Assembly (NCBI GenBank): GCA_032173965.1
Contig: CM063313.1
Coordinates: 341,501-405,500, forward strand
Reading direction: 5' to 3'
DNA length: 64,000 bases
From: Sitta carolinensis
Taxonomy: Eukaryota > Chordata > Aves > Passeriformes > Sittidae
The translations under genes and the position numbers were made by a program. The notes below the pieces were generated by a model that was not told the DNA's origin, made no database searches, and was given only the letters and a program-made list of their open reading frames with translations. Of this stretch, positions 26,984 through 40,087 are shown one piece after another (position 1 is the stretch's first letter; each line of letters starts with the position of its first letter).

Positions 26984-29627
26984 CTACATATAAAAAAAAA
27001 AAAAGTTATGAGACATGTAAAACCACCAAATGAATCTGCTTAAGCAATATCCTACATCAGCATTTCAAAGTTTTATTAAATGAGTTTTAAGTCACTATTT
27101 CTCCACAATAAAAAACTCATCTATAAATGAAGTAGTTTATTTAAGGCTACACAAAACTGTTCTACTGCACTACACAGTACACCATCACATGTAGTCTAAA
27201 CAAGCAAAACAAAATGTGAACATATGAAATACTAAAAATATTGTTTGCATGCATCAAGCTTGTGACATTACAAAAGGAAGTGCAGCCACCCTTTTAAATA
27301 AAGATGCTTTCATGCTATTCCATCTATGATGAACAGAATGTTGGTGTACCATCTTTTCATACAGTAATATTGCTTTAAAAAATCAATTAATTTAGTTTAT
27401 TCCTTTGTTAATTCTGCTAAATAAAACTGCACCACCTAGATATAAGACCTACAACATCTACAAATAGTTCAACCCATTAAACACTTTATATACAAGAGCT
27501 GTTATATTTCTACACCTTTGGTCACATTGAATGCCTTACAGCTTCAGACACAGTGCCCTTCACACAGTGAAGTTCTGTTCATCCTACCAATATGAGATTA
27601 TGTTGGTCTGTGTTAACAGCTACTGAATATTTTTTGCCTTATTCACATCTAATAATACTTTAAATACCAATTAGTAGATTACCCTTTTGTCTCAGGGGGA
27701 GTTACTACCACAGGAAATGAAAATTGTTTTCTAATAATTATCATGGAGCAGAAAAATTAATATTGCATATAGGAAAAAATCCTCTCTTCTTGCATATGCA
27801 AACAACTATTTTATGCTTCCAAATCAGGTGTTTCATACACCACCTGATTCAGCTTCCTTCCCAAGACAATAAATTGCTTATTGAAGTGCTTGAAGGGTAA
27901 CAAGGTCAACAATAATTAAACAAATCTAGACCACTCAACTATTAAGAGTCCCACTGGACTCATATTAAATTGTTACACATTTTTTCTTAGTTCAGGAGCA
28001 GTAGAATGCACTATGCTGCATCACTGAGATTGCAATGTTTTAGATGAAAAAAATTAAAAGAAAGAAAAATGAAAATCTAACATGACAGATATCAAAACAG
28101 CTAAGTCTTCCTCCTCTCAAGAACTTTCTATGACTGAATTGCCTAAATAAAATACAATCAAAATTGTTTAAAATTAATAACATTTAGGCCATGCCTACCC
28201 ATGTAACTGAAGCTAATACTACCTTCCCAAATTTTAGTCCAAAGCATAAAGCAGTAAATTTGAAGCTTGCAAAGCTAAAAATGGAACAGTAGCACACTTC
28301 ACAAAAACAGTGCAATGTAGCATATTTTGATTGTTAAAATCACTGTGAAAAATAGGTACTGAAAATTCTGTTTTGGTATGACAATATTTAAAAACTTGTT
28401 TGAGGTCAACAACTTAAACAAAAATTCACTACCATATACTGTTCAAAGTTTCTTCGTGACAACAGAATTATCTTTGTTTCATTCGCTGCCATTCAACAGT
28501 AGCTGAAGTTGCATTAACAAATAACTTGTAATGAATGCATTATATAAATGAAGTTGTTTTTCAATAATTTATCTTTAGCTTAGCTTTAAAACTAGATTTG
28601 AAGATTAAAACTGTTACTTTACTGCACATCAGCCAGGTTTGAAGGTAATAATTGTTTATCTTGCTGCTTAAAATTTCAGATGTTATTCTAATGAAAAGAA
28701 TTTACTGGTAACTAGCTTTTTAACTTAGCAATGATGAAAAGCCTGTATTAATTTAACCTACAGATTTCATTTGTTCTGAACAGGAAAAACAATATAAATC
28801 ACTTTTAAAATCATTAAATCCTGACTTAAATTAATAAAGTCATAATTAGGGCATTATGCTGTGTTTGTTATCGAAGTGGCAAGGCGAGCTGCTTTAATTA
28901 CTGTCTGTAATAAAAGGAGCAGAGTGTGTACTGCACCCCAATCAGCGCTGTCAGCCACGACTGAGCTGAGCTGCAAACTCATCAAGTGAGCTGGCAGCAG
29001 ACTACAAAGTAAAGGGCGATCGTGTCTGCAGAGGCCGCTTGCTGATAGGAGCGGAAGAAACAGATTCATACAATCCAAGGTATTAGCCCCAATTACTTAA
29101 AATTTTAATGATACATTAATACATGATAATGCTGTTGATAATAGGCAATCTTAAAAGCGCTAACACTTAAATATCTTATGACCGTTTCCCTTCACAGCCC
29201 TTGCCTCTAATATTTGGATCATAATCTTTTTAATATAACATTATTTAGAAAAATCAATTGTCTTAGTTACATAATGGCAAAGTGTTGAAGGACTTAATTT
29301 TAGCTCTCAGCAAAATTGCTGCAAAAGGTAATTAAGTGTTTCACACAACTATTTGATCACTTATTCAGCCTCCCAAGGTTACATCGATTTTCAACAAGCC
29401 ACCCAAGATTTTACTGAAGTCAGAAATTAATTCCAAACATAAGTGTAGTATGATTAATAAAATATGAACTATGTTCATACACTGACTGTTACTAGTATAC
29501 ACTGACATCACTACTTGGCCAATGCACACCCCAAATAGCCTAATTAAAGGCTTGGCAGACTGCTAACAGAAGAGTGCTTTAAAAGCTAGTATTGCAAAAA
29601 ATTAGAACCAGACAAATATATACCTAC
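26984..29627 (-). other. AP3B1: AP3B1 intron l-m, 2.6 kb
   Basis: Holds the candidate regulatory block at 28840-29240; otherwise AT-rich with nothing recognised. Confidence 0.8.
28840..29240. promoter_or_regulatory. Candidate conserved non-coding element (enhancer-like)
   Basis: Within the intron between exons l and m. In an AT-rich setting this block keeps many CpGs (cagcgctg, ggcgatcg, ggccgct, gagcgg) next to homeodomain-type cores (ataattagg, tttaattac, ttaaaatttt). No repeat text, splice-bounded reading frame or AP3B1 motif fits it. That texture is typical of strongly constrained developmental enhancers. Conservation itself was not tested. Confidence 0.45.
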
Positions 29628-29784
29628 CTTTCATTGACAGCTCTACATGTTTTCTTAGTAGCACTTTCTTTGCTGTCTGATTCACTGTCAGTTGATTCTT
29701 CACTGGGAGAGGAACTCCCACTACTCTCATCAGTGCTGCCTTCCTCTTTATCTTCCTTCTCACTTTCACTGTCAGACCCACTCC
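29628..29784 (-). CDS. AP3B1: AP3B1 exon l: acidic serine hinge
   Basis: 157 nt; two leading bases complete Gly, 51 codons follow, two bases (AG) leave. Reads SGSDSESEKEDKEEGSTDES and later SEESTDSESDSKES, ending TKKTCRAVNE. Dense Ser-Asp/Glu pairs are casein-kinase-2-like acceptor sites typical of the beta-3 hinge. The donor is gtaggtat, a 4-nt tandem donor whose second site would shift the frame; I chose the first because it keeps phase with the next exon. Confidence 0.92.
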
Positions 29785-32700
29785 CTGAAATGAAAACAGC
29801 CCTTACAATTTTGATTAAAATACCTTAAATAATTAGTATTTTAGAAATCCAACTTTGATTCAAATTAAACAATGTTTTAATATTTTGATAACGTGCTGCA
29901 AGCTTTACTATTATTTACCCTGTGCCAAAAGAAGGCAAAGGAATTACTTTCCCCTTGTATTTACAAAATTTTGTTAGTTAAAAACCCTCCTCTTCAGCCT
30001 ACAGTATTATACTTTTTCAAATAAGAACTTTGAATAAATTAATTGCACATGGACTCTTCCAAGTTACATAACCCTATTAGGAGCTGGAGGTGACCTCAAA
30101 TTTTCTAGTTTTACATTTGCTCAGCTGCAAAATTATCTTCTCAAACAGTTGCTTAATTAGATAATCTGTTCTTAAATACCCATAGTAACTATGATTGAAT
30201 CACTGTTTTAAACAATTTATTATTCTTCTAATTAATCATATAGTTACCAAATATTCAAATATCAGAAATGACTATATGATTCCATTACTTCAGAAATCAC
30301 TAATTTCAGTGCTACAATTCTTAAACATTCCTGCATATTTGCTCAATTTAGGAACTGGAAGGAAGCAGCTTCATGCTCATATTTTAAGATTCTTCCAATC
30401 ATCTAGATGCTGATAATTCTTTCAAGTCTCTAATGCTAAACATTTTCTGTATCTAAGGTCTGGACCTGGGAGAATTACGATCTTTACTACATCTGAAATA
30501 TACTAACATCTTCTGAAATGACTGTCTTGTGGAACTACCTATCTGACAATAAACAGGAGAACAGTTAAAAGAATCTGTGCTTATTGAACTTGATAGGCAG
30601 GTGTTACCCTCTTCATCAATATGCCCATTATAATAAACAGAAAACATCATGTAGAACTTCAGAGAAATACTGTAACACAATTTGCTAAATAAATCTCTTG
30701 AAAGACTACACAATTAAACAAATCTGGCCATTTATCAGCACAGCAGCACATGCTATCAAAATAATTCTTTATCACCGCCAAATTCCAAAAAACAATTAAG
30801 ACTTAAGGTTCCTGACAACCAAGCATCTCGGCACTTCTGCAAACAGCTATGTGCTTCCAGTCTGAACGGGAGTTACAAACTCTCCGTACTCATACTAGAC
30901 TCCAAGGAGGGTAAAAATAGCATGCCAGCTTTTTTACCTGGGAAACAAATCAAAGGCTCTTGTTTAATACAGTGAATGTAAAATTTCCCCCCCAACTTAC
31001 TGAGTTTTTACACAGCTCTAGCTTTGATTGCAATTTTTTTTTTTCTTTTTACTAGACAGTTCTGAAGACACAGTTTTCCAGTGAAAATACAAGTTGCTTT
31101 CCAAACACTTACCGGATGAACTAGTACTGGCAGACTCATCTTCCTCCTCTTCTGATTCAGAGTAGAACTTTTCAGTAGGCTTCTCCCTCTTTGGCTTGCC
31201 TAGAATTCCAGTCCATTCCTTTGCCTGTAAATAAATTTCCATATAAGTTTACTTTTGCAACCAGCAATACAAAAAATAGATACAACACATCAAATAAAAA
31301 CATTCAGACTAGTGGTATTAAGCTGTTGCTAAATAAATCATCTAAGCAAGTCAAGTGAAGCTATTAAAACTTCTCTTATTTTACACAATTAGGAGAACTA
31401 GAGGTTTGGTACACACCAATAAAAGTTGATGTCTTTTAGGTAACCCAGAAAAAGGCTGATTAAGGTAAATTAAAAGAGTAACTTTTTTCTATGCCAAAAG
31501 AACCTGAAGTTTGAGAGTTTTATTTCTAGATCCAGCTGACTATGACTAGAATGAAGGTTAAATAGGGATAGTCACCACCTTTATCATCCCAAATTTTAAG
31601 CAGAAAACAGATGTGAACACTAGGTAGCCACAGACAAATTATATTTCAATTTAAATAAAAGCGATTTTTTACCACCAAGAGAATGCCAAAACGAGGCAGT
31701 ATTTCCTCTAGACTTTTTTTCTTTCCATATACCTCCATGCTACTAGAGAAGCAATGTTAAAATTCAGGACAGGAGAAAAAACTAAACTGGCAGATAACTC
31801 TATCAACAGTGTGATACAGGTCTGCCTCATTGACTGATCTCTTCTGGAATAAGACTTAAGTTTTGAAATAGGCTGTAACAACGACCTGTAAGGCTGAACA
31901 ACTCTAAAGACACACTGGCTTCCTCTTAAACACCAAAAGCTGCTAAGGCTTAAAAAGCAAATACTACTCTTTTGGATATAAATGACAATTTGCCTGTGGA
32001 TTGGAGCTTAGCTCAGCTTTACTCACATATGCTATGCAGGCACATGCAGTATTAGGGAAATCACAAAATTAATGAAAACGAGATACCCTCCAAAGAAAAT
32101 ACTTGCAAAAAAACCCCAACATGGTTGAACGATTTTCCTGTTTGCTTTGAGGTTTAAATAGCTGGAGGTGGATTTTTACTATTTGTAGATGGATGTTATG
32201 CCATTTGATCAATTTCCTGCGATACTTTTTGGTCTAATAGATGAAAGCACCTTCACACATTTTTTCATGCCAATCCTATTATTTATAATCCTTTGTTTGA
32301 GCTGATTATCTAAAATTCTTACCACAAAAGCTTTCAGAAGTTTGTAAACAAATATTACTTTTCCTGAAATGCATATAAGAAGGCAGACACATTAACAGAA
32401 GGTAGACACAGTACTAAGGAGAAAAGCTTGTTCTATCAGATTGCTGTCCACTGGCTTCTGTAAATCAGACCTATTTTCTGAATTTTCTTGCTCTTTCTGT
32501 GTGTAACATCTCATAAGCAAATTAATTCATCCATGATTTACGGAGCAAGTTGGCTCATTACCGTAACTGCATGCTTTTCTTTGTGTATCTGTTACAATGC
32601 CATGCCTCCAGGAGTGCCATCGGCACACCATATACCAATACATTTAAATTTCAGCTACTGCTCAACAGCTTTCACTGGCATTCTGGTAAGACTCTGGTAC

Positions 32701-33371
32701 CCAACATATAAATTGCAGCTCTGGTACCAAACACAGCTTTGCCTCAGAGTTTACACCACAGTAACAAAAAGCTATTGCTAGTAGATGATAAGCCCAATGT
32801 GTCAACACATGATTAGTGCACTAATAGATGACATTTTCCTATCATAAACTTTCTTAATCCTCTCCAAATTATTTGAAATATAATCCCTCATCTCTTCCAA
32901 ACTTGACACGTCAACACTTCAAATACATAATCTAATCCCCTGCAGCTGCTTTTTGTTGTTTGTATTACCTTTTTTAAATTTTTTAAAATTTTTCTTTGCC
33001 TTGGGTTTTTCACAAACCAACCTTCTAATTTCTGACTTTAGTAGCCCAGCTACATTCAATTAACATACTGCAGCAGAGTGAAGACAAAAGATATGAAGTC
33101 AGAAGTGAGATGGAGATAAAAAAAGCCTACTTACGCCAAAAATGAAGCAGAAGTGGCCTACAGTTTATCCCACTTCTGTCATTGAAAAGAACTAGCATTA
33201 AGCAAGTTTCCAGAGGCTCAATTTCTAAGATAAAATAAGCAACAGGACATTCCCATGCATCAATGGTTTCAATACAGCCCACAGATAGTATTTAAATACT
33301 TGTAGTTTTGGCCTAATGCTCCGTATTGCTGAGTGCCTTCAGCAAAATTACTTTCAGTGATGCTGACATAC
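29785..33371 (-). other. AP3B1: AP3B1 introns k-l (1.3 kb) and j-k (2.1 kb), with exon k between
   Basis: Intron 29785-31112 and intron 31225-33371 flank exon k. I recognise no repeat family, RNA gene or other exon in either. Confidence 0.8.
31113..31224 (-). CDS. AP3B1: AP3B1 exon k: start of acidic serine hinge
   Basis: 112 nt, phase 0 in, one base out. Reads AKEWTGILGKPKREKPTEKF, then YSESEEEEDESASTSSS. KEWT and KFYSESEEEED match the start of the human beta-3A hinge; the basic GKPKREK stretch between them differs from human as I remember it. The hinge is unstructured and highly phosphorylated in known beta-3A, where phosphorylation affects kinesin-3A binding. Acceptor ttatttacag, donor gtaagt. 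Confidence 0.94.
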
Positions 33372-33502
33372 CGACTCAGCCACGTCGACATTTCGGACAG
33401 AGGGGTCAGGTGCCACCTCTGGCCAGCTGGACAGCTCCAGGTACCCAGTGGCTCGGCTGTTCAGTGTGTGAGACAAGGTGCCAAGCTGGAAATGATCCCG
33501 AT
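33372..33502 (-). CDS. AP3B1: AP3B1 exon j: post-trunk segment ([15 protein letters not shown])
   Basis: 131 nt. Two leading bases finish Asp, then [40 protein letters not shown] and AES; phase 0 out. This beta-3-specific block joins the trunk to the hinge. The exon is clearly GC-richer and more CpG-containing (CGACGTGG, CCGAGCC) than the surrounding intron. Acceptor ttcttaatag, donor gtatgt. Confidence 0.96.
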
Positions 33503-34439
33503 CTATTAAGAAAGCGGAGCAAGGGAAGAAATACACAAACACTGTGAGCTCTACCACAAGGAGCAATCCTAATCAGGGCTAAAGGTAATTGCCATTGTAT
33601 TACCTCATATGTCATGGAATAAATATAAACTAGGAAGCTCTTCATAGGTCAAAAAACTGATTTCAGTCCATAGATTACAATAATCTCCCCCATAATGGTC
33701 AATAAAAAAGCTAATCAGTCAGTGTGTTTAGAGGTGTTGCTCTGAAATGTAGCTTCTCTAAAAATTACTTTACTGTGAATATTAAGAATGACAGCACAGT
33801 TAAACAATCCATATACATGTCTTGGCACAAACACATCCAGAATTTTAATAGTTTTTCTTCAAAATGGAGCTCCTTTTAAAGCTTCAAAATTAGATCTATG
33901 TAAGAAAGAAAATTAAAATGCAAATTGTCACAATAACAGAGTATTTTTAATTTAGATAGCATGATAACCTTTTAATTTGAGAAGACAGACAATAGATCTT
34001 ACTTGCAAAACAACGGGCAAAATGCAGAGGGAAAATAATGATTTTGGAGAAAAAAATATCTACAGAGATTCAGTTTATTTCAGATTAATATAACATTTGC
34101 AATACTCACACTAACAATCTTCTAAAAAAGTGCAGATAAAATCCTAGAGCTATTTTCCTAAATCGAAGAATAGTTTTCCTTAAAATACATACCTTCTGTT
34201 ATTTAAATAAAATTTAAAATCCACGTGAATAGAAATGGATCAGTTTTGCCAAGGCTTATCATTAGAGAAATGCACTGTGCACCTTGCTTGCTGCAAAGCA
34301 AGCAAGCAAACCTAGCATCCTTGCATATTAATTTTTTCTATTTGCTAAGTGACACAGTTTGTGAGAATGTCTAATACAGAATAAGCTGCCACATTCCTTT
34401 ACACAATTAACATTTACCAAATGATTTTGGCAGTTATAC
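33503..34439 (-). other. AP3B1: AP3B1 intron i-j, 0.9 kb
   Basis: A short run gcaagcaagcaa near 34297-34312 is the only simple repeat noticed. Nothing else seen. Confidence 0.8.
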
Positions 34440-34626
34440 CTTTAAAAGGAGACTCAAGCAATGGGGCAGGTTTCTGTGCCAGAAATATTTTTTTGGCATA
34501 TTTGCTTAAAGCTCCACTCTTCTCATTCGGAACAATAAGCTGCCTAATAAATCTTGTACGGTCTCTGATGTCGTAGCTTTGATCATACTTGCCGAGATTT
34601 AATACATACTGGGTAAGCAATTTTGT
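34440..34626 (-). CDS. AP3B1: AP3B1 exon i: end of trunk ([20 protein letters not shown])
   Basis: 187 nt, phase 0 in, one base out. Encodes [20 protein letters not shown], then [20 protein letters not shown] and [20 protein letters not shown] with FK. YDIRDR-RFIRQL closes the adaptin trunk; [14 protein letters not shown] and the downstream segment are specific to beta-3 chains, and this spelling favours beta-3A over the neuronal beta-3B. Acceptor ctgtccacag, donor gtataa. Confidence 0.97.
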
Positions 34627-37600
34627 CTGTGGAAAAAAATGGGACAAGAACAGAATACAAGTTATTTATGATTATTGATAACTCTGGATAAACATATTTA
34701 AAGAGGTAATAAAAATGAATGGTTATGTCAAACAAATGTTGCTCCACAGGGAATATGTATTTCTAAAGCTGCAAATGGAATTCTGCAGCCAAAGCACATG
34801 TCCTCTTCTGTATTGGGGAGGTGAATGCTGAGTACTGAGAAGCAGCCATGTGCTAGATTATTAAACTGCTGAAGTGGAAAGAAAGGCATCATTAAAAAAA
34901 TAATCATATATGGCAAACCCGCTGAAGGGTCTACGTGAGGATAATGAATGTGGAAATACAACTAAAAACATGGCACTCAAAACTTAATCGGAAAAATATG
35001 CAGGACATCAAAACATCAGAGGGTATTAGGGGCTGGCAAACTGCTTCTGCTGAGGTGTGTTTTATGAAGAGATACTGTCCCTGGCATAAGCAGTGTCTGC
35101 ACTCTGACTGCACTCAGTTACTTTATCCTGAATTATGACCCATTAAAGCAGACACATGAATCACTGAACTGGATTACTGCAAATTATTTGCAGTGCACTT
35201 AGCTGTTACTTTTTTCATAAAAGCAAGCTGCTGATGCCCTCTAAAAACCAGGATAAAAGACTTCTTCCATTTTTTTCTTGAAGCTTAAAGACTTCAGAAA
35301 TATCAGTCATTTATTTATTTATGTAAGAGAGCAACTTATACTATCACAGGTTTTTACAGCATAATAACAGCTTCCTAATTTGATGTTTGAAAATACTAAC
35401 ATGTCTTCTATAAATTTTAAAATTCAGATAATTTTTTAAGCTAGGAAAATAATATAAGAAAGGAAGGAGACATAAAAAATAGAAATAATGTAGTGTAACC
35501 AGAACAGTGCTGAATAGACTGGAATCCACTAGATATATTTGACACATGTATGTCACTTCCTTTATATACAACAAACATGAAAAAGAGCATAAATTATACA
35601 CCATCCTAAGGAATTAAATTTTGATACTTCAAGTCAGACTGGATGCATAACACACAGTTAAAAATGTATCATCACAAGAGATTTATCTGCTTTATACAAA
35701 GAAACAACCTTGTGTACATATATTTTTTATCATGCTATTGCTATGACAATAACACAGCTTCAATCATGTAAGCAGAAAAATATGTAAAAAAAATCAGTCA
35801 ATTTTTGTATATGCCAATTGCTAAAAAAAATAGTTCAGATTAATAATTTCCAACTTGAGGATGCAAGCTGAAGTTTTTTTCTGGAGACATAATGCTTTTC
35901 CAGAATACTGATTAACTCCTGTAAGTGAGATACACAGCAAACAGAAAATGGTTCTAATTGAAATCCCATCAATGCAACATATGCAAGCATTTAAAAAACA
36001 ACCTATGGTACCAAAGATTGGAAGAAATTAGTCATCATGCATTAGAATAATATAACAGCATAGTTTAAAAAACTGTCAATGAAATATTTTTTGTTTCTTT
36101 TTTTCTCTCTGATACCCAAGAATGGCTCTGTGAAAAGATTTTTTTTTTTTCCTTAAGGTACTGCTTAGCTCTGTGAAAGGCAAAACTTTACCATATGTAT
36201 TTCACAGTTTATTGGCAGCTAATTCTGTATGAGGGTATAAAATTTTAAACAACTGCATCAGACTGAGCCTACATAATCTGCACTCATGCAGTACTTACAC
36301 TGTTCAATCTAAATGGAATTGGAAGGGAGGGTTCCCAGGTAGCATGAATTAAACTAAATGAGGGATACCTCCTGCAGCCTTTGCCATCACTTCTCCACTG
36401 TAAAACAAGACAAGACTCCTTGCTGTCATGGCAGGAAGCTCAGGAGAATGGATCATAAAACACAATGATCTTAACCTGTGAATTGCTATAGGGATGAGAA
36501 AAGTTGAAGGCCTTGTCACAATGGGCATTTTTTCAGTGATTGTTGATAGAACTACATAAAGACAAATTAGACAGATAGAGCTGATCCTGAAAGACTGCAT
36601 TTTCTTTAATGGGATCATTTTCTCCATGATCCTCTCCCTTTTCCTCCTTACTGTTCTCTCCCCAAATATATAATTTTCATACTGTTCAATACAGATAAAT
36701 ACACAACAAACTTATATGCAGGAATGTTCTGTGTCTGCAAGAAGTCTCTTTGCAATTATCATATACACTATAGTTTTCATTGAAAAACAAAGGAAATGTA
36801 ATTTAAAAAAATTTTCTTATGGTAAAGCAATCAAACAAGCAGAAGACCTTTTCTACATGGAGGTAGCTAATAGAAACAATTATTTTTAATTAAAAACAAA
36901 AAATAAACTAATGAATGGACAAAAGCTTTTCCAACAAAGGAGTTTAAAAGAAGCTGAAAATCATTTCAACAAGCACACTGACTTGGTGAAACATGACAGA
37001 TTCTGTATACCATGACTGCTTCATAGAATATTGACAAAGTATTCTGATCAGTGATTTAATACATTTATTATTACATGTCAATATTTCCTGATATCTGGAC
37101 ATCTACATTATACAGGCATAATATAATTTCTTCTATCCCTATACTGCTGAACCCATTATTATTTTTTGTACACTTTGTTCTGGCTAAAAGGGTTAGGTTT
37201 AGGTATTTCTAGAATACAATCATCCTCCAGCAACATTTCTGGAGTTTTCTAGTGACAATAATTCTGTTTAAGGATTTAATACCTATCCTATATTAGCAGC
37301 AATTAATTTTTTGGTAGATCCACACTTGAAAAATTTTCAATACAGGTTTTACCAACAGAAGAGGCTCTAATATGGGATAGAAACAGTTATCTATCTACTC
37401 CTAGATATCATTAGCTTTCCATAACTTAAGTCTTTAGACACACAAGATAAGGCTATTGTGCTAAACCATGATTGACATATCTATTTACACTCTACAACTA
37501 CTTGGGACTTCTTCTGGTGGGAGTCCTACTATATTAGACAACAGATACCCATCAAAATCTATTTTATTTTTTCTGCTATATGCAAGGAACATCTTAGGCA

Positions 37601-39910
37601 ACTGTATGACATATTACTCTTACATGAGCTCCATCTAGACAGCTATCTAGCACACTCAAGGTTTTATGACCCTAAGCGTTGTAAAAACAAAGCAAGTTTA
37701 CCAAATAATACAGACAACCAGAGGGAAGCCTGCTTTTATTACATACCTATCCAGATATAACTGAACCTGAAATTTCCTTAAATTATAAGAAAGCCTTTGA
37801 AACTTCATGAGGTGATCTCAGGAATTAAAGTATACTTTAAATTTTTTTAAGAAATACTAAATATTAAAAATAATTCCTGTGAATGTGCTTCACTAAGCGT
37901 TTCACCATATACTTAAGGTAATTACAAACAAATAAAATAATATATTTAGACAAAGGGAATAAAATAATCAAGTCTTATTTCCTCCAGAATTTTGTGCTTT
38001 TCTCCAAACAAGACTTCACAGATGAGTTCAACCTGCCTTTCCCTCACCTGGTGAGAGTTCTTTTCATCTATTTGGTCAGCATTGAGTGTCAATTTGCCAT
38101 TCTACCACCACTTTTTAATAAAGTGAAATTTTATCTTTGAGGTTGTCACAACTCCATTAACTTTGGAGGAAACTGATGAATTATTCATAAAATTACTGTA
38201 TCATGGGATATGATATGGAGACAGAAAACATGGGATTGAGCAGGGGTGGACAGACTGACAACTGGGCAATCAAGTGTACAAGATTTGACATCAAATTTTA
38301 AAAATGAAACTGAAAAGTGGCTGGATTTTTTAGGAACTGAAGTAATTCCAGGAAGTAATTTTAATACCAATTGAGTAAAAACCCATGGTATTCTAGTTTG
38401 AAAGGAACTTTGAATCAAGCCAAGTCACCAAACCTACACTGTTAGAAATTTTATGTCAATACCCTGACCACTTGACATAATAACTTATTTTTCCACAACC
38501 TAAAACTGCAAGAGAAAAACACCCTTTGATGAAATTCATCACTTAGTAGGCATCTCAGGAGACATGAGACATTCTGCTTTATCATCATTATCATGTTTGA
38601 ATAAAGGGTTATGCAGCACTTAAAATGATGATTTAAAATCTATTAAGATGTGAAATAGCAAAAAACTTATCACAGAAATCATCATCTCCTTGTACGCAAT
38701 GGATTTTTGACCAATGTGGTGAAGAAGAATTTATGTGCAAAATTATAAAAACTATATTGAAAATTAGTAAATATAACGGGCCAAAAGAAGACCGTTTAGA
38801 GTCAAACCAAATCTTTCCTTAAAGAAAATGCATTTTCTTTATGATAAGCACTGCCTGAGTAGTCACCTTTTATTACTGACCCATTTTAGACTGTATAAGC
38901 AAAGCATTCACTCCTATCTGAATGCATGGCAAGTCAGTTCATCTCCCAGATGTCCTACCAAAAAAAAGTCTAAGACAGATCATGTCTGTAGTTGTATGCA
39001 ACTACCAAGGAACAATAAGACATCACAGTTGCAGAGGTGCAAGATCCTGTGCTGTGCAAACTGTTGTAAAACAAAGGGAAGTATATATATTGGACAATGT
39101 ATTTCTTCTACATTTGGGGAAAAAAATCTTTTTACAATCTTTTACAGCAGAAACTGGAATTATAGTGAAAAACTAGTGTCAAAATGCTACATTCCATAGT
39201 CAGTGATGGAGTTCACAGTACTGTCACTTGGAAGAGTGAGGCACCTGGCACCTCTCATAGCTATTCTTTTCAGCTGCTTGGAGATCTGAGTTCACCTCTT
39301 TGTGTTATCTGATATTTTTAGATTATTTATACTACTACAGATATTAAAACTCACTCACTCCCCAAGGTAAAAGGAAATAGAAAAAACTAAATCAAACCAA
39401 CCAATCAACTACATAAAACAAAAAAAGGGAAAGCAGTTACTATCTTTAAACCAAGCACTGATGGAAAGACAAAGCAAGGCCTATTACTGACATCTCCTTT
39501 TAGATACACTGAACAAAAATGAGCAGCTTTTTGTTCAAAATGACAGTATTTTCTTGAAAGTTCTGGCTTTAGTTTGAGGGAACATTAAATCACATCAGAA
39601 AAATATCCTACCTGGTAAAACTAACACAATATACAGATCTTCTCTATTTATGTGAAGTAAAAATTCCACAATTTCCCAAAGACAGATACAAAAAAGAGTT
39701 TATCTCATCACTACACTCACATTCACGATCCAGCACACACTTCAAGACCCATGGATAGATTTAGTCTGTTATATTTCTTGAAAACATATGTTCAGCTTTT
39801 CTTCATAGAATAATATGGACTAGGTTTGATTATTTACATAGAAGAAATCATTACTGATGTACACAGACTGTACAAAACCTGCCATGATACAATACTGAGT
39901 TTAGGCTTAC
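34627..39910 (-). other. AP3B1: AP3B1 intron h-i, 5.3 kb
   Basis: AT-rich intron without a recognised repeat family or exon. Open frames within it lack splice-bounded homology and appear accidental. Confidence 0.78.
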
Positions 39911-40087
39911 CTGCTTTGAATTTGTTAAATAGAGTTTTGCCCCCAGATTTAAGATCTGCAACTTTACAAGGTCATCTTCATTTGTGAAGCTCTTGGCTGT
40001 CTTTCTCAGAACATCAGGTGCGATCTGTGGAACACGTTCACAGTACTCGCCAATGAGCCATAGAATGCTGGCTCTGGCTACTGGAAC
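39911..40087 (-). CDS. AP3B1: AP3B1 exon h: trunk ([20 protein letters not shown])
   Basis: 177 nt, 59 codons, phase 0 both sides. Begins [20 protein letters not shown], the strongest beta-adaptin family signature (ARAS-IWLIGEY-E), continues [19 protein letters not shown] and ends [22 protein letters not shown] forms a trunk core helix. Acceptor tttcctcag, donor gtaagc. High confidence both by motif and by splice phase. Confidence 0.97.

Noticed and set aside
26696..27043. 115-codon plus-strand open frame rich in Ser/Glu
   Set aside because: It is the antisense shadow of hinge exon m, whose serine-acid codons read similarly on the opposite strand.
28854..29078. 74-codon minus-strand open frame over the candidate regulatory block
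   Set aside because: No match to AP3B1 or any family, no supported splice borders in phase; non-coding constraint is the simpler reading.
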